From assembly GCF_000428725.1 (NCBI RefSeq), contig NZ_AUAM01000008.1, positions 1 to 64,000 of the forward strand: a DNA stretch of 64,000 bases, read 5' to 3'. The notes under the pieces were generated by a model. That model saw only the letters and a list, made by a program, of their open reading frames with translations. It searched no databases and was not told the DNA's origin. This document shows, piece after piece, positions 1-8,490 of the stretch (position 1 is its first letter; every line of letters begins with the position of its first letter). A program made the position numbers and the translations under genes. This DNA comes from Psychromonas aquimarina ATCC BAA-1526 (GTDB taxonomy: Bacteria; Pseudomonadota; Gammaproteobacteria; Enterobacterales; Psychromonadaceae).

Positions 1-10
1 AATGGATTTA

Positions 11-742
11 TTAATCCATCAGGTGTTCCAGGCCGTAAACCAGTTCATTGCGTTTCACTACTTCTTTGCAGGCTAAGCAGATACCCGGCATAAATGACTC
101 TCTATGCTGCGAATTATGCTCTATCTTCAGTGTTTCGCTTAATCCGCCGAAAAATACAGTCTGCTGTGCAACTATGCCCGGTAAACGTACTGAATGTAAT
201 TTCACACCGTGCAGTTCAGCACCACGGGCGCCTTCTATCAGCTCCTTATCGCTGCATTTTACGGCTGCCTTAGTGCGCGCCTGGGCAATTAATTCCGCAG
301 TGCGGATACCTGTACCTGACGGACTTTCTTCCTTCTGCGGGCTGTGTGCTTCAATAACTTCTACATCTGGAAGGTATTTAGCCGCCTGGGCTGCAAACTT
401 CATCATTAATACTGCACCCAGCGAGAAGTTTGGTGCGATCAGACCTCCGAGCTGTTTTTCAGCTGCTAATGCCTGCAGTTCATTTACCTGTTCAATTTGA
501 AAACCACTGGTGCCGACAACAGGGCAGGCGCCGGCATTGAGGATAATCTGCGTATTAGTAAAACCTGCAGAAGCAGCGGTTAAATCCACAACCACCTGTG
601 CGCCGGTCTCTTTAATCAGCGCCGCCAGGTCATCACCAAAATCACATTGACCAGCTAGATGCAGTTCAGGATCGTTATTAACTGCATTAACGGCTTCGCT
701 GCCCATACGTCCTCTGGCACCATTTACGATAACTTTAACCAT
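11..742 (-). CDS. dapB: 4-hydroxy-tetrahydrodipicolinate reductase (short form)
   Basis: Reduces 4-hydroxy-tetrahydrodipicolinate with NAD(P)H in the diaminopimelate/lysine pathway, in the cytoplasm. The N-terminus carries the dinucleotide-binding GARGRMG loop (residues 8-14). The catalytic segment reads EAHSPQKEESPSGTG: the first His and the Lys of the usual HHxxK motif are kept, the second His is Ser, and the substrate-binding PSGTG follows. At 243 aa it is clearly shorter than the roughly 270 aa enteric enzyme, so it belongs to a divergent short branch. An AAGGAA ribosome site lies about 6 nt before the ATG at 742. The gene is the last of three leftward genes at the window edge. Function is well supported; only the subfamily is unusual. 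Confidence 0.92.
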   Translation of the reverse strand: MVKVIVNGARGRMGSEAVNAVNNDPELHLAGQCDFGDDLAALIKETGAQVVVDLTAASAGFTNTQIILNAGACPVVGTSGFQIEQVNELQALAAEKQLGGLIAPNFSLGAVLMMKFAAQAAKYLPDVEVIEAHSPQKEESPSGTGIRTAELIAQARTKAAVKCSDKELIEGARGAELHGVKLHSVRLPGIVAQQTVFFGGLSETLKIEHNSQHRESFMPGICLACKEVVKRNELVYGLEHLMD

Positions 743-805
743 GTTTATTCCTTATGTTTTACGGCAATGACATTAACTCTATCAGTTTGTGTATTTATCG
801 GCTTA

Positions 806-1135
806 TTATATTTGAGATAAAAAATAAATGCCGAAAGCAGCCCAGCTTAGCGCTAATAAAACCCAGGGTAACTTACTGTTTTTTTCTTCTGTTGTCTCTA
901 TCTCGACTTCTGTTACCTGCTGCTGTTGTTGTCTTTTTTTCTTTTTATTCGCCTTGTCAGCCTGGCGGAGTTTTTCTTTGGCTGTTTTTTTGTATTCGGC
1001 AATGCCTTTCTGAATACCCTGAGCAATTAAGCGTGTCTGCTCTTTAGTCTGCCCCGGTTTTTGTGTTTTTTTGGCAATTGCCAGCGCTTCATCCTGAGTT
1101 TCTGCTGAAATCTCGTTTTTTTTGTTTTTAGCCAT
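806..1135 (-). CDS. DUF2956 family small membrane-anchored protein
   Basis: A 109 aa protein of unknown function that I recognise as the DUF2956 type found in marine gammaproteobacteria. The first 75 residues are extremely basic and hydrophilic, with a Lys/Gln-rich run (KKKKRQQQQQ) that may form a helix. The C-terminus (about residues 88-108, LPWVLLALSWAAFGIYFLSQI region) is one hydrophobic segment, so it is probably a tail-anchored inner-membrane protein with a positively charged cytoplasmic domain. It starts 4 nt after the stop of the DUF1289 gene, so the two are probably cotranscribed. No function can be assigned. Confidence 0.8.
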   Translation of the reverse strand: MAKNKKNEISAETQDEALAIAKKTQKPGQTKEQTRLIAQGIQKGIAEYKKTAKEKLRQADKANKKKKRQQQQQVTEVEIETTEEKNSKLPWVLLALSWAAFGIYFLSQI

Positions 1136-1139
1136 TTTA

Positions 1140-1358
1140 TCAGCGCCTGTTTTCCTGAAGGACAGTTAATCGTCTTAATGATTTGTTATTAAGGGTTTCT
1201 AAAAAATTTTCAGGATCATCGTATCCATATTCAAACATATGCGCCGCCACTTTAGCCCATAGTGCCGAAGTCTCTCTAATTTCATTATGGCTGCGCCCGC
1301 ACCCCCGGCAAAAGTCGCCGTCGCTTGTACATTGGCTCGTACATGGACTAAATTTCAT
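1140..1358 (-). CDS. DUF1289 family small cysteine-rich protein
   Basis: A 72 aa protein with four clustered cysteines near the N-terminus (C6, C10, C17, C20; pattern Cx3Cx6Cx2C, ending CRGCGR). This is the hallmark of the DUF1289 family, which is thought to bind a metal or an Fe-S cluster; the ligand is not known. The rest is a short helical-looking tail. It is the promoter-proximal gene of a leftward pair with the DUF2956 gene and is divergent from cti, with 128 bp between them. An AAGGA-like ribosome site precedes the start. The biological role is unknown. Confidence 0.8.
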   Translation of the reverse strand: MKFSPCTSQCTSDGDFCRGCGRSHNEIRETSALWAKVAAHMFEYGYDDPENFLETLNNKSLRRLTVLQENRR

Positions 1359-1486
1359 AGGAAAATCCTTACGTTATTTACTCCTGTAGACAGGAGTGTT
1401 TAGTTATCAAACCTAAGCAGCTGATTAGTGATTAAAAGTTGTATATCATTTAGCAAGTTAGTCTAGCAATTTTAGAGAATGTAATC

Positions 1487-3832
1487 ATGAGTTTTAAAGG
1501 TCTTTTTATCAGCATCTGCTGTTTAATATTAATGGCGTGTTCAGATGCTAGTGAACAGCTAAATCAGGATTATGGAAGTCCGCAGACCCGTGACCGGTTA
1601 CTGCCCGTTGACCATCCGCTTGCTGTGCAGTTTGAACAGCAGGTGCAGCCTGTTATTGAAAAGCGCTGCGTGGTTTGTCACGGCTGTTATGACGCCCCCT
1701 GCCAGCTAAAACTATCCTCTGCTGAAGGGATTGACCGCGGTGCGTCAAAGGCTAAGGTTTATAATTCCGGGCGAATTCTGGCCGCGGATCCGACACGCCT
1801 GTTTATTGATGCATCCAGCAGTGAACAATGGCGTGAAAAAGGTTTCTCTGCGGTTTTAAATGAACGCGATCAGACACTGCTTGCTAATCTGCAGGGCAGC
1901 GTTCTGTATCAGTTACTTGTACAGAAAAACAAACACAAGCAGCCCGAAGCAGGGCGCCTCCCGGAAGAGTTTAATTACCATCTGAACCGAGTCGAACAAT
2001 GTCCGACACTGGATACGCTGGATGAATATCAGGAAGATTATCCGCTGGCAGGCATGCCCTACGGCCTGCCGAATCTGAGTAAAGAAGAGTTTAAAGTACT
2101 TGAAACCTGGGTTGGTCAAGGGGCACCGATGTCGCAGCCGCCTGCGTTATCTGCCGCAGTGCAGCATGCAGTGACAAAGTGGGAAAGTAAGCTTAATGAT
2201 AATTCATTAAAAGCGCAGTTATCCAGCCGTTATATTTATGAGCATCTGTTTCTGGCGCATCTGTATTTTGATGAAATAACAGTTGAAGAAGGACTGAAGC
2301 CGCTGTTTTTCCGTTTAGTGCGTTCATCAACAGCACCGGGTTTTCCGATTCAGGAGATAGCCACGCGCCGACCCTATGATGCCCCTGAAACAGATAATGT
2401 TTATTATCGTCTAAGGCTGGATCCGGGCACGGTTTTATCCAAAACCCACATGCCCTATGCACTTAACAGTAAACGCGAGAAACGCTGGGATGAGCTCTTT
2501 TATAAGAATGATTTTGAGGTAGAGGTTTTACCCGATTATCGAAGCGCGAGTCCCTTTGTAGTCTTTCAGGCGATTCCAAGTTATTCACGTTACAGCTTTA
2601 TGCTCGATGAAGCATTTTTTACTATCAGTGGTTTTATTAAAGGGCCGGTCTGCCGGGGAAGTATTGCGCTGAATGTTATTAATGATAATTTCTGGGTGTT
2701 TTTTGTTAATCCAGAGCTGGAAACTCGTGTTACAGCGGATCAGTTTATACTTCAGCAGGCTGATAATTTACGCCTGCCTTCAGAAACCAGCAGTGAAACA
2801 CTCTCTGTTCGCGACTGGTTAGGTTATGCCGCCGGCCAGACCCGCTATATTAAGGCAAAAAGTAAGTTTATCGAGGAGAATATGGATCTGCAGTCTGGTT
2901 TACAGCTGACAGATATCTGGTCGGGCAATGAGAATTCGGCGCTGACAGTCTTCCGCCATTTTGACAGCGCCAGTGTTGTTAAAGGCAGTGTCGGTAAGCA
3001 GCCTAAAACAGCATGGATTATTGACTATCCGGTATTAGAGCGGATCCATTATTTACTGGTTGCCGGTTATGATGTGTTCGGCAATATCGGTCATCAGCTG
3101 ACAACTCGCTTGTATATGGACTTTCTGCGTATTGAAAGCGAGATGAATTTTATCTCTTTCCTGCCTAATGAAAGCCGCCCGCATGAGATGGCAAGCTGGT
3201 ACTTAGATTCAACCAGTGAGCTGGCTAATTATCTGGAAGATCAGAGTCTGCTTTATTCTCGTCCTACGGGAATTTCTTACCAGACGCCTTTTGTAAAAGA
3301 GGAGCTTCTGAGCCTGCTGAAAAATTATGTTTATAACTCTCAGCAGAAAATAGACAATAACTTTAAATATATGATCCCTCTGCAGGATCTCTCTCTTAAA
3401 CGTTTAAATGCTTTGGATAACCGCGTTGTCAGGGAACTGCCGGAAATGAGCTTTATTCTGATCGAGTCAGAAAAAGGTAAAGATCGCCTTTATACTTTAT
3501 TACGTCATAATGCTCATAAAAATGTATCAAGTTTACTTAATGAAAAAGCTAACCGCTTACCTTTATTAGATACAGCTGGTATATATAAGGGCTTGATAGG
3601 CAATTATCCAAGTCTGATCTTTCGGGTGCATGAAAGAGATAAGCTGACTTTTATTAACCAGCTTACGGCAGCTAAGAGCAGTGCACGCTTTACTGAGCTG
3701 TTGTCACGCTTTTCAGTACGCCGCACTAACCCGGAGTTCTGGCAGATAAGTGATAAACTTCATCAGCTCCATTTCCAGGCAGATCCGATAAGTTACGGCT
3801 TGTTTGACTATAACCGATTAGAAAATCGTTAA
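1487..3832 (+). CDS. cti: fatty acid cis/trans isomerase (lipoprotein, heme-binding)
   Basis: Converts cis-unsaturated acyl chains of membrane phospholipids to trans, a fast way to rigidify membranes under solvent, heat or osmotic stress. The 781 aa protein begins with a lipoprotein signal (lipobox LMAC, Cys18), which places it on the periplasmic side. A cytochrome-c type CxxCH heme motif follows (CVVCH, residues 61-65), as in characterised Cti enzymes, and the length agrees with the family. The HIT gene begins 12 nt after its stop, so the two probably share a transcript. The ATG has only a weak upstream AGAG as ribosome site. I am confident of the family; activity is inferred from it. Confidence 0.92.
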   Translation: MSFKGLFISICCLILMACSDASEQLNQDYGSPQTRDRLLPVDHPLAVQFEQQVQPVIEKRCVVCHGCYDAPCQLKLSSAEGIDRGASKAKVYNSGRILAADPTRLFIDASSSEQWREKGFSAVLNERDQTLLANLQGSVLYQLLVQKNKHKQPEAGRLPEEFNYHLNRVEQCPTLDTLDEYQEDYPLAGMPYGLPNLSKEEFKVLETWVGQGAPMSQPPALSAAVQHAVTKWESKLNDNSLKAQLSSRYIYEHLFLAHLYFDEITVEEGLKPLFFRLVRSSTAPGFPIQEIATRRPYDAPETDNVYYRLRLDPGTVLSKTHMPYALNSKREKRWDELFYKNDFEVEVLPDYRSASPFVVFQAIPSYSRYSFMLDEAFFTISGFIKGPVCRGSIALNVINDNFWVFFVNPELETRVTADQFILQQADNLRLPSETSSETLSVRDWLGYAAGQTRYIKAKSKFIEENMDLQSGLQLTDIWSGNENSALTVFRHFDSASVVKGSVGKQPKTAWIIDYPVLERIHYLLVAGYDVFGNIGHQLTTRLYMDFLRIESEMNFISFLPNESRPHEMASWYLDSTSELANYLEDQSLLYSRPTGISYQTPFVKEELLSLLKNYVYNSQQKIDNNFKYMIPLQDLSLKRLNALDNRVVRELPEMSFILIESEKGKDRLYTLLRHNAHKNVSSLLNEKANRLPLLDTAGIYKGLIGNYPSLIFRVHERDKLTFINQLTAAKSSARFTELLSRFSVRRTNPEFWQISDKLHQLHFQADPISYGLFDYNRLENR

Positions 3833-3843
3833 TAAGGAAAAAT

Positions 3844-4284
3844 ATGACATTTCAACTGGACCCGCGTCTGCATAACGACTGTTTTAAACTGGCTGAAAGC
3901 GCCGGCAGCTTATGGTTATTACTTAACAACAGCCATTTTCCGTGGATGATCATTGTGCCGAAAACACAGCATCAGGAATTGTACCAGCTAAGCGGTCAGG
4001 AACAGACTCAGCTGCAGGCGGAAATAAATTTAATTAGTGAATTTGTTAATAATAATTTTGAGTGCGCTAAACTGAATGTCGCCTGTATTGGTAATATTGT
4101 TAAGCAGATGCATGTACATATTATTGCCCGCAGCGAATCAGATCCCTGCTGGCCGGGTGTTGTCTGGGGAACAGATTTTAAGCAGAGCTATAATATTGCT
4201 GATGTGTTTAAAATTCAGGCAAAATTAAAACAGTTCTGCGAAGATAAAAATATTAATGACTTACAGTTTGCGTCTCCTCAATAA
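3844..4284 (+). CDS. HIT-domain (histidine triad) protein
   Basis: A 146 aa cytoplasmic protein of the histidine-triad superfamily, nucleotide-binding hydrolases or transferases. The motif reads QMHVHIIAR: two of the three triad histidines are present and the first is Gln, a common variant in the proteobacterial branch with VPQLHxH-type motifs. A conserved Trp-rich stretch (CWPGVVWG) follows. An AAGGAAA ribosome site sits just before the ATG, 12 nt from the cti stop. The link to Cti is positional only; the substrate is unknown. Confidence 0.85.
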   Translation: MTFQLDPRLHNDCFKLAESAGSLWLLLNNSHFPWMIIVPKTQHQELYQLSGQEQTQLQAEINLISEFVNNNFECAKLNVACIGNIVKQMHVHIIARSESDPCWPGVVWGTDFKQSYNIADVFKIQAKLKQFCEDKNINDLQFASPQ

Positions 4285-4364
4285 AGCTTTCTTCTATGAT
4301 TGATTTAATTGTTGATTCGGCTTAATTTGGTAGTTTACACAGCAAAGATTAAAGGAAGCATCAA

Positions 4365-5195
4365 ATGCTTAATTTTTCACAGCTTTTCAGTGAAGTAAAA
4401 CAGCTGCCTGTTTTACCCATTTTATTACTGGAACTCATGGAAAGCTTTTCGGACGAAGACGCCCGCGTTGAAGATATAGCTAAAAAAATAGGCATGGACC
4501 AGTCGATTAGTGCGAAAGTGATCCGCATGGCGAATTCTGTCGCTTATCGGCGCGGCAAAGAGGTTGAATCGATTGAACGGGCAGTGATTCGTTTAGGTTT
4601 CAATCAGGTTCGCCGCATTGTTGTGGCTACTTCATTGTCAAACGTTTTTCCCGAAACTCCGGGGTTTGATAAAGACAAGTTCTGGAAGGATACCTTTACT
4701 ACTGCAAGTATTGCTAAATCGCTGGCTAAGCATACCAATCTTAACCAGGAAACCGCCTTTACCTGCGCCATGATGCATAATATTGGTGAATTATTACTGC
4801 AGATTTTAAAGCCGGAAGAGTGCTCATTAGTTGCCATGGCGATTGAAACCGGTGAACCGCGCCTTTCTGCTCAGCGTGAAATATTTGGTTTTGATTACAG
4901 TCAAGTAGGTGCGGAACTGGCTAAACACTGGAATTTTTCTGCGGTATTCTGCGATGCAATAGAACAGCAGCTGGATCCGCTTTCTTACGAAACTCCTTCT
5001 AAAGAAGCGATCTTAATTCGTCTATCGGTATTCGCCAGTTTTGCATGGGGGGCAAACCTGCCGCCGGAAATGATAGTGGCACGTTTCCCGCCGACATTAA
5101 CGGATTATCTCAATCTGAATAAAGACGGGCTGGTCGATGAATTTGACGGCATGATTGAAGCGGGAGAGGAGCTTGGCCGTTTAATGTCGCATTAA
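4365..5195 (+). CDS. HDOD domain signalling protein
   Basis: A 276 aa protein consisting of an HDOD domain, a catalytically degenerate relative of HD phosphohydrolases used in bacterial signalling. The N-terminus has the typical LPVLPILLLELMESF start and the DQSISAKVIRMANS segment; a later MMHNIGELLL replaces the canonical HD metal site. No receiver, GGDEF or EAL domain is attached. AAAGGAAG precedes the ATG by about 6 nt. The stop overlaps the 3' end of the convergent COG0523 gene by 4 nt. Partner and output are unknown. Confidence 0.87.
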   Translation: MLNFSQLFSEVKQLPVLPILLLELMESFSDEDARVEDIAKKIGMDQSISAKVIRMANSVAYRRGKEVESIERAVIRLGFNQVRRIVVATSLSNVFPETPGFDKDKFWKDTFTTASIAKSLAKHTNLNQETAFTCAMMHNIGELLLQILKPEECSLVAMAIETGEPRLSAQREIFGFDYSQVGAELAKHWNFSAVFCDAIEQQLDPLSYETPSKEAILIRLSVFASFAWGANLPPEMIVARFPPTLTDYLNLNKDGLVDEFDGMIEAGEELGRLMSH

Positions 5196-5764
5196 CTTTG
5201 TTTAATAAAGTCTAAATCGTCAGCATTACCTTTTAACAGATAAAGCGGCTTCGCATATTTGCGGGCCATTTCTTTTGCCGGAAATTCATCCTGATCTGCT
5301 TTAATGCATAATTTATCAGCTTGTCTGATCAGGGACAGATAACTTTCATTCTGGGCATATTTCTGATCTTTAAGCTGTTTATAGGATAACAGGCAGATGC
5401 AGGGGGTTAAGGTTAACACCGGCAGGTAAAACTGACTTTGTAAGAGATGTTGAATATTTTCCAGATGTCCAGCACCGGCCGGCTCAATAAAAATCCGATC
5501 CGGGTTAACTTCTTTAATTAAGTTATTTAAGGCAACCCGAAACGGCATACCGGCACTGCAGCATAAACACCCGCCGTAAACCTCTTTAATAAAAACCTGA
5601 TTATGGCTGCAGAGATCTTTTTCATATTGACTGCTTCCCGATTCATTAACCAGAACAGCCCATTTTTCATGGCAGGGTTTATAGGAAATCAGCTGTTTTA
5701 TAAAGGAACTTTTACCTGAACCTAAAAATCCAGCAATAATATGACATGCAATTGAGGTTTTCAT
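5192..5764 (-). CDS. short COG0523/CobW-like GTPase
   Basis: A 190 aa G3E-family GTPase. It has a Walker A loop (GFLGSGKSS), a VLVNESG switch segment and the family's metal-binding CxCC motif (GGCLCC), followed by IEPAGAGH. The guanine-specificity motif looks degenerate (IKAD in place of NKxD). Normal COG0523 proteins carry a further CobW C-terminal domain of 100 residues or more; here the protein stops after the GTPase core. I chose the ATG at 5764 because GGAG lies about 10 nt upstream; an in-frame start at 5800 would add 12 unconserved residues. Relatives load Zn, Co or Ni; the metal here is unknown. Confidence 0.8.
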   Translation of the reverse strand: MKTSIACHIIAGFLGSGKSSFIKQLISYKPCHEKWAVLVNESGSSQYEKDLCSHNQVFIKEVYGGCLCCSAGMPFRVALNNLIKEVNPDRIFIEPAGAGHLENIQHLLQSQFYLPVLTLTPCICLLSYKQLKDQKYAQNESYLSLIRQADKLCIKADQDEFPAKEMARKYAKPLYLLKGNADDLDFIKQS

Positions 5765-5850
5765 GAAAATATACTCCGTAATGGCTGTCCATCGTAGCAT
5801 ATTTCACCATATCTCAGTTATACTGCGCTTTCAAAATAAGAGAGGTGATT

Positions 5851-6714
5851 ATGATTTACAGCATGACGGCATTTGCACGTAAGCAATTCAAAGGTGATTG
5901 GGGGACTGCAGTCTGGGAAATCCGTTCAGTAAACCAACGTTATTTAGAAACCTATTTTCGCCTTCCTGAACAATTTCGTGGTTTAGAAGTTAAATTAAAA
6001 GAAGCGTTTCGCAAACGCTTACAGCGCGGCAAAGTTGAATGCAGCTTACGTTTTGAAGCCGGCGGCGCGGATGAAAGTGCATTATGCATGAATCAGGATT
6101 TTGCTGCTCAGCTTATTCAGAATGCACAATGGGTGATTGAAAAAGCCGGCAGCGGTACACTAAATCCGCTTGATATTTTGAAGTGGCCCGGCGTGATGCA
6201 GGCTCCGGAGCAGGATCTTGATGCAATTACCCTTGAGCTGATGACTGGTTTTGAAGAAACGCTGAATGAGTTTGTTGAGTCTCGAGCTGCTGAAGGCGCT
6301 AACCTTGCTGTATTTATCGAAAAACGTTTAGCAGGAATCGCTGAACAGGCCAAAAAAGTTCGTTCATTTATGCCGGAAGTACATGCCTGGCAGAAAGCGC
6401 GTATCCTTAAAAAATTCGACGATGCTAAAGTTGATTTAGACAGCACTCGCGTTGAGCAGGAGTTAGTTCTGCTGGCGCAGAAATCAGACGTTGCCGAAGA
6501 GTTAGACCGTTTAGATTCGCATATTGGTGAAAGTATCAATGTATTGAAAAAAGGCGGAGCAGTTGGACGCCGTTTAGATTTCATGATGCAGGAATTTAAC
6601 CGTGAAGCGAACACCCTCGGCTCAAAAGCAATTAATACTGATGTTACAGCCGCTGCTGTTGAATGTAAGGTTTTAATCGAACAGATGCGCGAGCAGGTTC
6701 AGAACATAGAATAG
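5851..6714 (+). CDS. yicC: YicC family endoribonuclease
   Basis: A 287 aa protein, the same length as E. coli YicC, which has been characterised as an endoribonuclease. It starts MIYSMTAFAR, the invariant N-terminus of the family, and ends with the conserved segment GRRLDFMMQEFNREANTLGSK. I place the start at the ATG 5851 after AGAGAGG; the GTG at 5845 overlaps that ribosome site. The gene is divergent from the COG0523 GTPase. The 3' end of yicC is a known integration site for mobilizable genomic islands in Vibrio, which matters because an integrase remnant follows about 115 bp downstream. Confidence 0.95.
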   Translation: MIYSMTAFARKQFKGDWGTAVWEIRSVNQRYLETYFRLPEQFRGLEVKLKEAFRKRLQRGKVECSLRFEAGGADESALCMNQDFAAQLIQNAQWVIEKAGSGTLNPLDILKWPGVMQAPEQDLDAITLELMTGFEETLNEFVESRAAEGANLAVFIEKRLAGIAEQAKKVRSFMPEVHAWQKARILKKFDDAKVDLDSTRVEQELVLLAQKSDVAEELDRLDSHIGESINVLKKGGAVGRRLDFMMQEFNREANTLGSKAINTDVTAAAVECKVLIEQMREQVQNIE

Positions 6715-6829
6715 TGTTCCTATAGGTTTTTTACTGCTTCTTATGCCTTGATTTTACTGTGTTTGTGTTTTCTTGCTGTCGTGCTCCGTGTTTATATGGC
6801 GGGTAACTGTCACCCGCTGTTTAACGGGA

Positions 6830-7024
6830 GTGAGCGCACTAACGGCAAGCTAGCTGTAGAATAAGTAGAAGCTAAAGTAACGGGCAAAGCAGGAGTATTC
6901 GCAGATGGTGACGGCTTGTATTTTGTCGTCCCAAATCTGATAAACATATTGGATGATAAGGTTCACTTCCAATAACAAACATAAAAAGATGATATTAGCC
7001 AAGTATAGCGAACTGACGCTGCAG
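6830..7024 (+). pseudogene. remnant of a P4-type tyrosine recombinase (integrase) N-terminus
   Basis: No open frame longer than about 30 codons survives, but reading two frames in series gives a clear integrase N-terminal arm-binding domain. Frame 6847-6936 reads VEAKVTGKAGVFADGDGLYF then VVPN. After one frameshift (around 6935-6946), frame 6947-7024 reads YWMIRFTSNNKHKK then MILAKYSELTLQ. This matches the family pattern ADGDGLYLxV...WxxRyxxNGKrkxMxLGxYxxlSL. An in-frame TAA lies at 6862-6864. A possible GTG start (S-A-L-T-A) is at 6830. The catalytic domain is missing. The position just after yicC fits a decayed island integrated at that site. Confidence 0.7.
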
Positions 7025-7463
7025 ATAATTCTGTGTAATTACTGCTTTTAAACAGCCTTCAAACATTATCAAAAATGCCGCCGCACCAGCTTTAACTTAT
7101 ACTGCCAGATGAGGTAATAATGAATTATCTGTCAAGCTGTGTATTATTTTCTATTTTATATCCTGCTTATGCTTACATTAATATTGTATATTGACTGATC
7201 TTATTTTAACCTCCTTAGGCTTGTTTTTATGGTTTCAAGCTTTATTGATTAATTATACAGGTAGGAATTAATACTAAATCCGGGCAAAAACTTACAGGTA
7301 AGCTTTATGCAGATAGAGACACTATGGTAAAAATAGTCCGAAATAAAAGTCTCAAGCTAAACACAAGTGTACAAATTTTATAACGTTATGTGATCAAAGG
7401 GATATATCTCAACCGGTTAGTCAATATGTAACTCAAAATACATCGTAGGGAAGGGTGCTCAGC
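7025..7463. other. gene-poor stretch between integrase remnant and CysB-like gene
   Basis: About 440 bp of AT-rich sequence with no credible gene. It presumably holds the promoter of the downstream LysR-type gene, but I could not settle on a -35/-10 pair. A 24-codon frame at 7120-7194 has a good GAGG ribosome site but no other support. A strong AGGGAAGGG ribosome site ends the stretch at 7447-7455. Confidence 0.5.
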
Positions 7464-8435
7464 ATGAAACTGCAACAATTAAAATACCTGAAAGCAATTG
7501 TAAACAACAATCTCAATATATCATCCGCTTCAAAAAGCCTGTTTACTGCTCAACCCGGTGTTAGTAAGCAGATTGGCCTCCTAGAATCTGAACTTGGTTT
7601 AAAAATCTTTGAGCGCAAAGGTAAAAACCTGCACTCAATAACACCTATCGGACAAAAGCTCATTAACGAAGCGTTTAAAATACTTGAAATTCAAGAAAAT
7701 ATGCATGCGATGGCCCGTGACTTTCTAAACCCCGAAGAAGGGTGCCTCAATATCTACACTACCAACAGCATCGCCCGTTTTTTACTGCCAGCCACTGTTG
7801 ACCACTTCGTGAAAAAGCATCCCAATATAAGCTTTCATATCGGATCTGCTCACCCGGATGAAAAAGGAGCTGTTCTTAAAAAAGGACAGTCAGATTTTTC
7901 TATCGTGGCTCAAGAAGTTGAATTAGATACTGATATGATTATATTACCAGCTTACAAATGGTCTTTAAGCTTAATCATTCCGGCAGATCATCCGCTTAAA
8001 GATGAAAAGGATATTACCCTTGAGAAAATAAGCGAATACAACCTTATTAGTTACGAGAGCGGATCAACCGGGCGCGTAGCTCAAGATAAAGCTTTCGCAG
8101 AAAAAGGTATTACACCTACATACTTTATGACAGCGATGGATATTAACGTGATAAAACAGTATGTGAGCATGGGACTTGGAGTTGGAATTATAGCTAAGGT
8201 TGCTGCTGACAATATTTGTGATCAGGATGTTGTAGCTATTTCCATTGAAAACCTTATCCCGTCCAGTTATGCATGGATCTGCTACAGCAGAAATGTGTTC
8301 TTACAAAAATACATGTATGACTTTATAGAGCACTTTGCACCCCACCTCACAAGAGAAGTGATGGAAAGTATCTCAAGTTTAACCACCAAGGAGATAGTGA
8401 AAATGTCTCAAAGCTTTGATCTTCCAAATTATTAA
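7464..8435 (+). CDS. CysB-like LysR-type transcriptional regulator
   Basis: A 323 aa LysR-family regulator, nearly the length of E. coli CysB (324 aa). Its N-terminus (MKLQQLKYL) and helix-turn-helix region (LFTAQPGVSKQI) are of the CysB/Cbl type, and the C-terminus keeps the CysB-like segment YMYDFIEHFAPHLTR. The sensor domain should bind a small anionic or acylated amino-acid ligand. The ATG at 7464 follows AGGGAAGGG at 8 nt and matches the CysB start; the GTG at 7455 does not. No sulfur-assimilation genes are near. It faces an N-acyl-amino-acid amidohydrolase/transporter operon, which it may control. I consider it a CysB paralogue, not the housekeeping CysB. Confidence 0.85.
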   Translation: MKLQQLKYLKAIVNNNLNISSASKSLFTAQPGVSKQIGLLESELGLKIFERKGKNLHSITPIGQKLINEAFKILEIQENMHAMARDFLNPEEGCLNIYTTNSIARFLLPATVDHFVKKHPNISFHIGSAHPDEKGAVLKKGQSDFSIVAQEVELDTDMIILPAYKWSLSLIIPADHPLKDEKDITLEKISEYNLISYESGSTGRVAQDKAFAEKGITPTYFMTAMDINVIKQYVSMGLGVGIIAKVAADNICDQDVVAISIENLIPSSYAWICYSRNVFLQKYMYDFIEHFAPHLTREVMESISSLTTKEIVKMSQSFDLPNY

Positions 8436-8436
8436 A

Positions 8437-8468
8437 AACAAGCATCAGTCAACTGACTGATGCTTGTT
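8437..8468. terminator. bidirectional hairpin between convergent genes
   Basis: A perfect 15-bp inverted repeat (arms 8437-8451 and 8454-8468, AACAAGCATCAGTCA and its complement) with a 2-nt centre. It begins 2 nt after the CysB-like stop and ends 22 nt before the amidohydrolase stop on the other strand. U-tracts are short on both sides, so termination is inferred mainly from position and stem strength. Confidence 0.7.
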
Positions 8469-8490
8469 AAAGATGATTAATGTAAAGGAA

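Noticed and set aside
48-500. 150-codon open frame opposite dapB, and similar long antisense frames (for example opposite FadJ-like, yicC and GH3 genes)
   Set aside because: They lie wholly inside strongly conserved genes, have compositionally mirrored sequence and no recognisable domain.
5765-5800. Upstream start for the COG0523 GTPase (12 more residues)
   Set aside because: The extra residues are unlike the family, and a good ribosome site precedes the internal ATG at 5764.
7120-7194. 24-codon hydrophobic frame (starts MNYLSSCVLF) with a good GAGG ribosome site
   Set aside because: Too short to distinguish from chance in AT-rich DNA, and lies in decayed island sequence with no partner or conservation evidence.
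7464-8435. Annotation as the housekeeping CysB
   Set aside because: Similarity is family level with many substitutions, and no sulfur genes (cys, topA context) are near; a paralogue is more likely.
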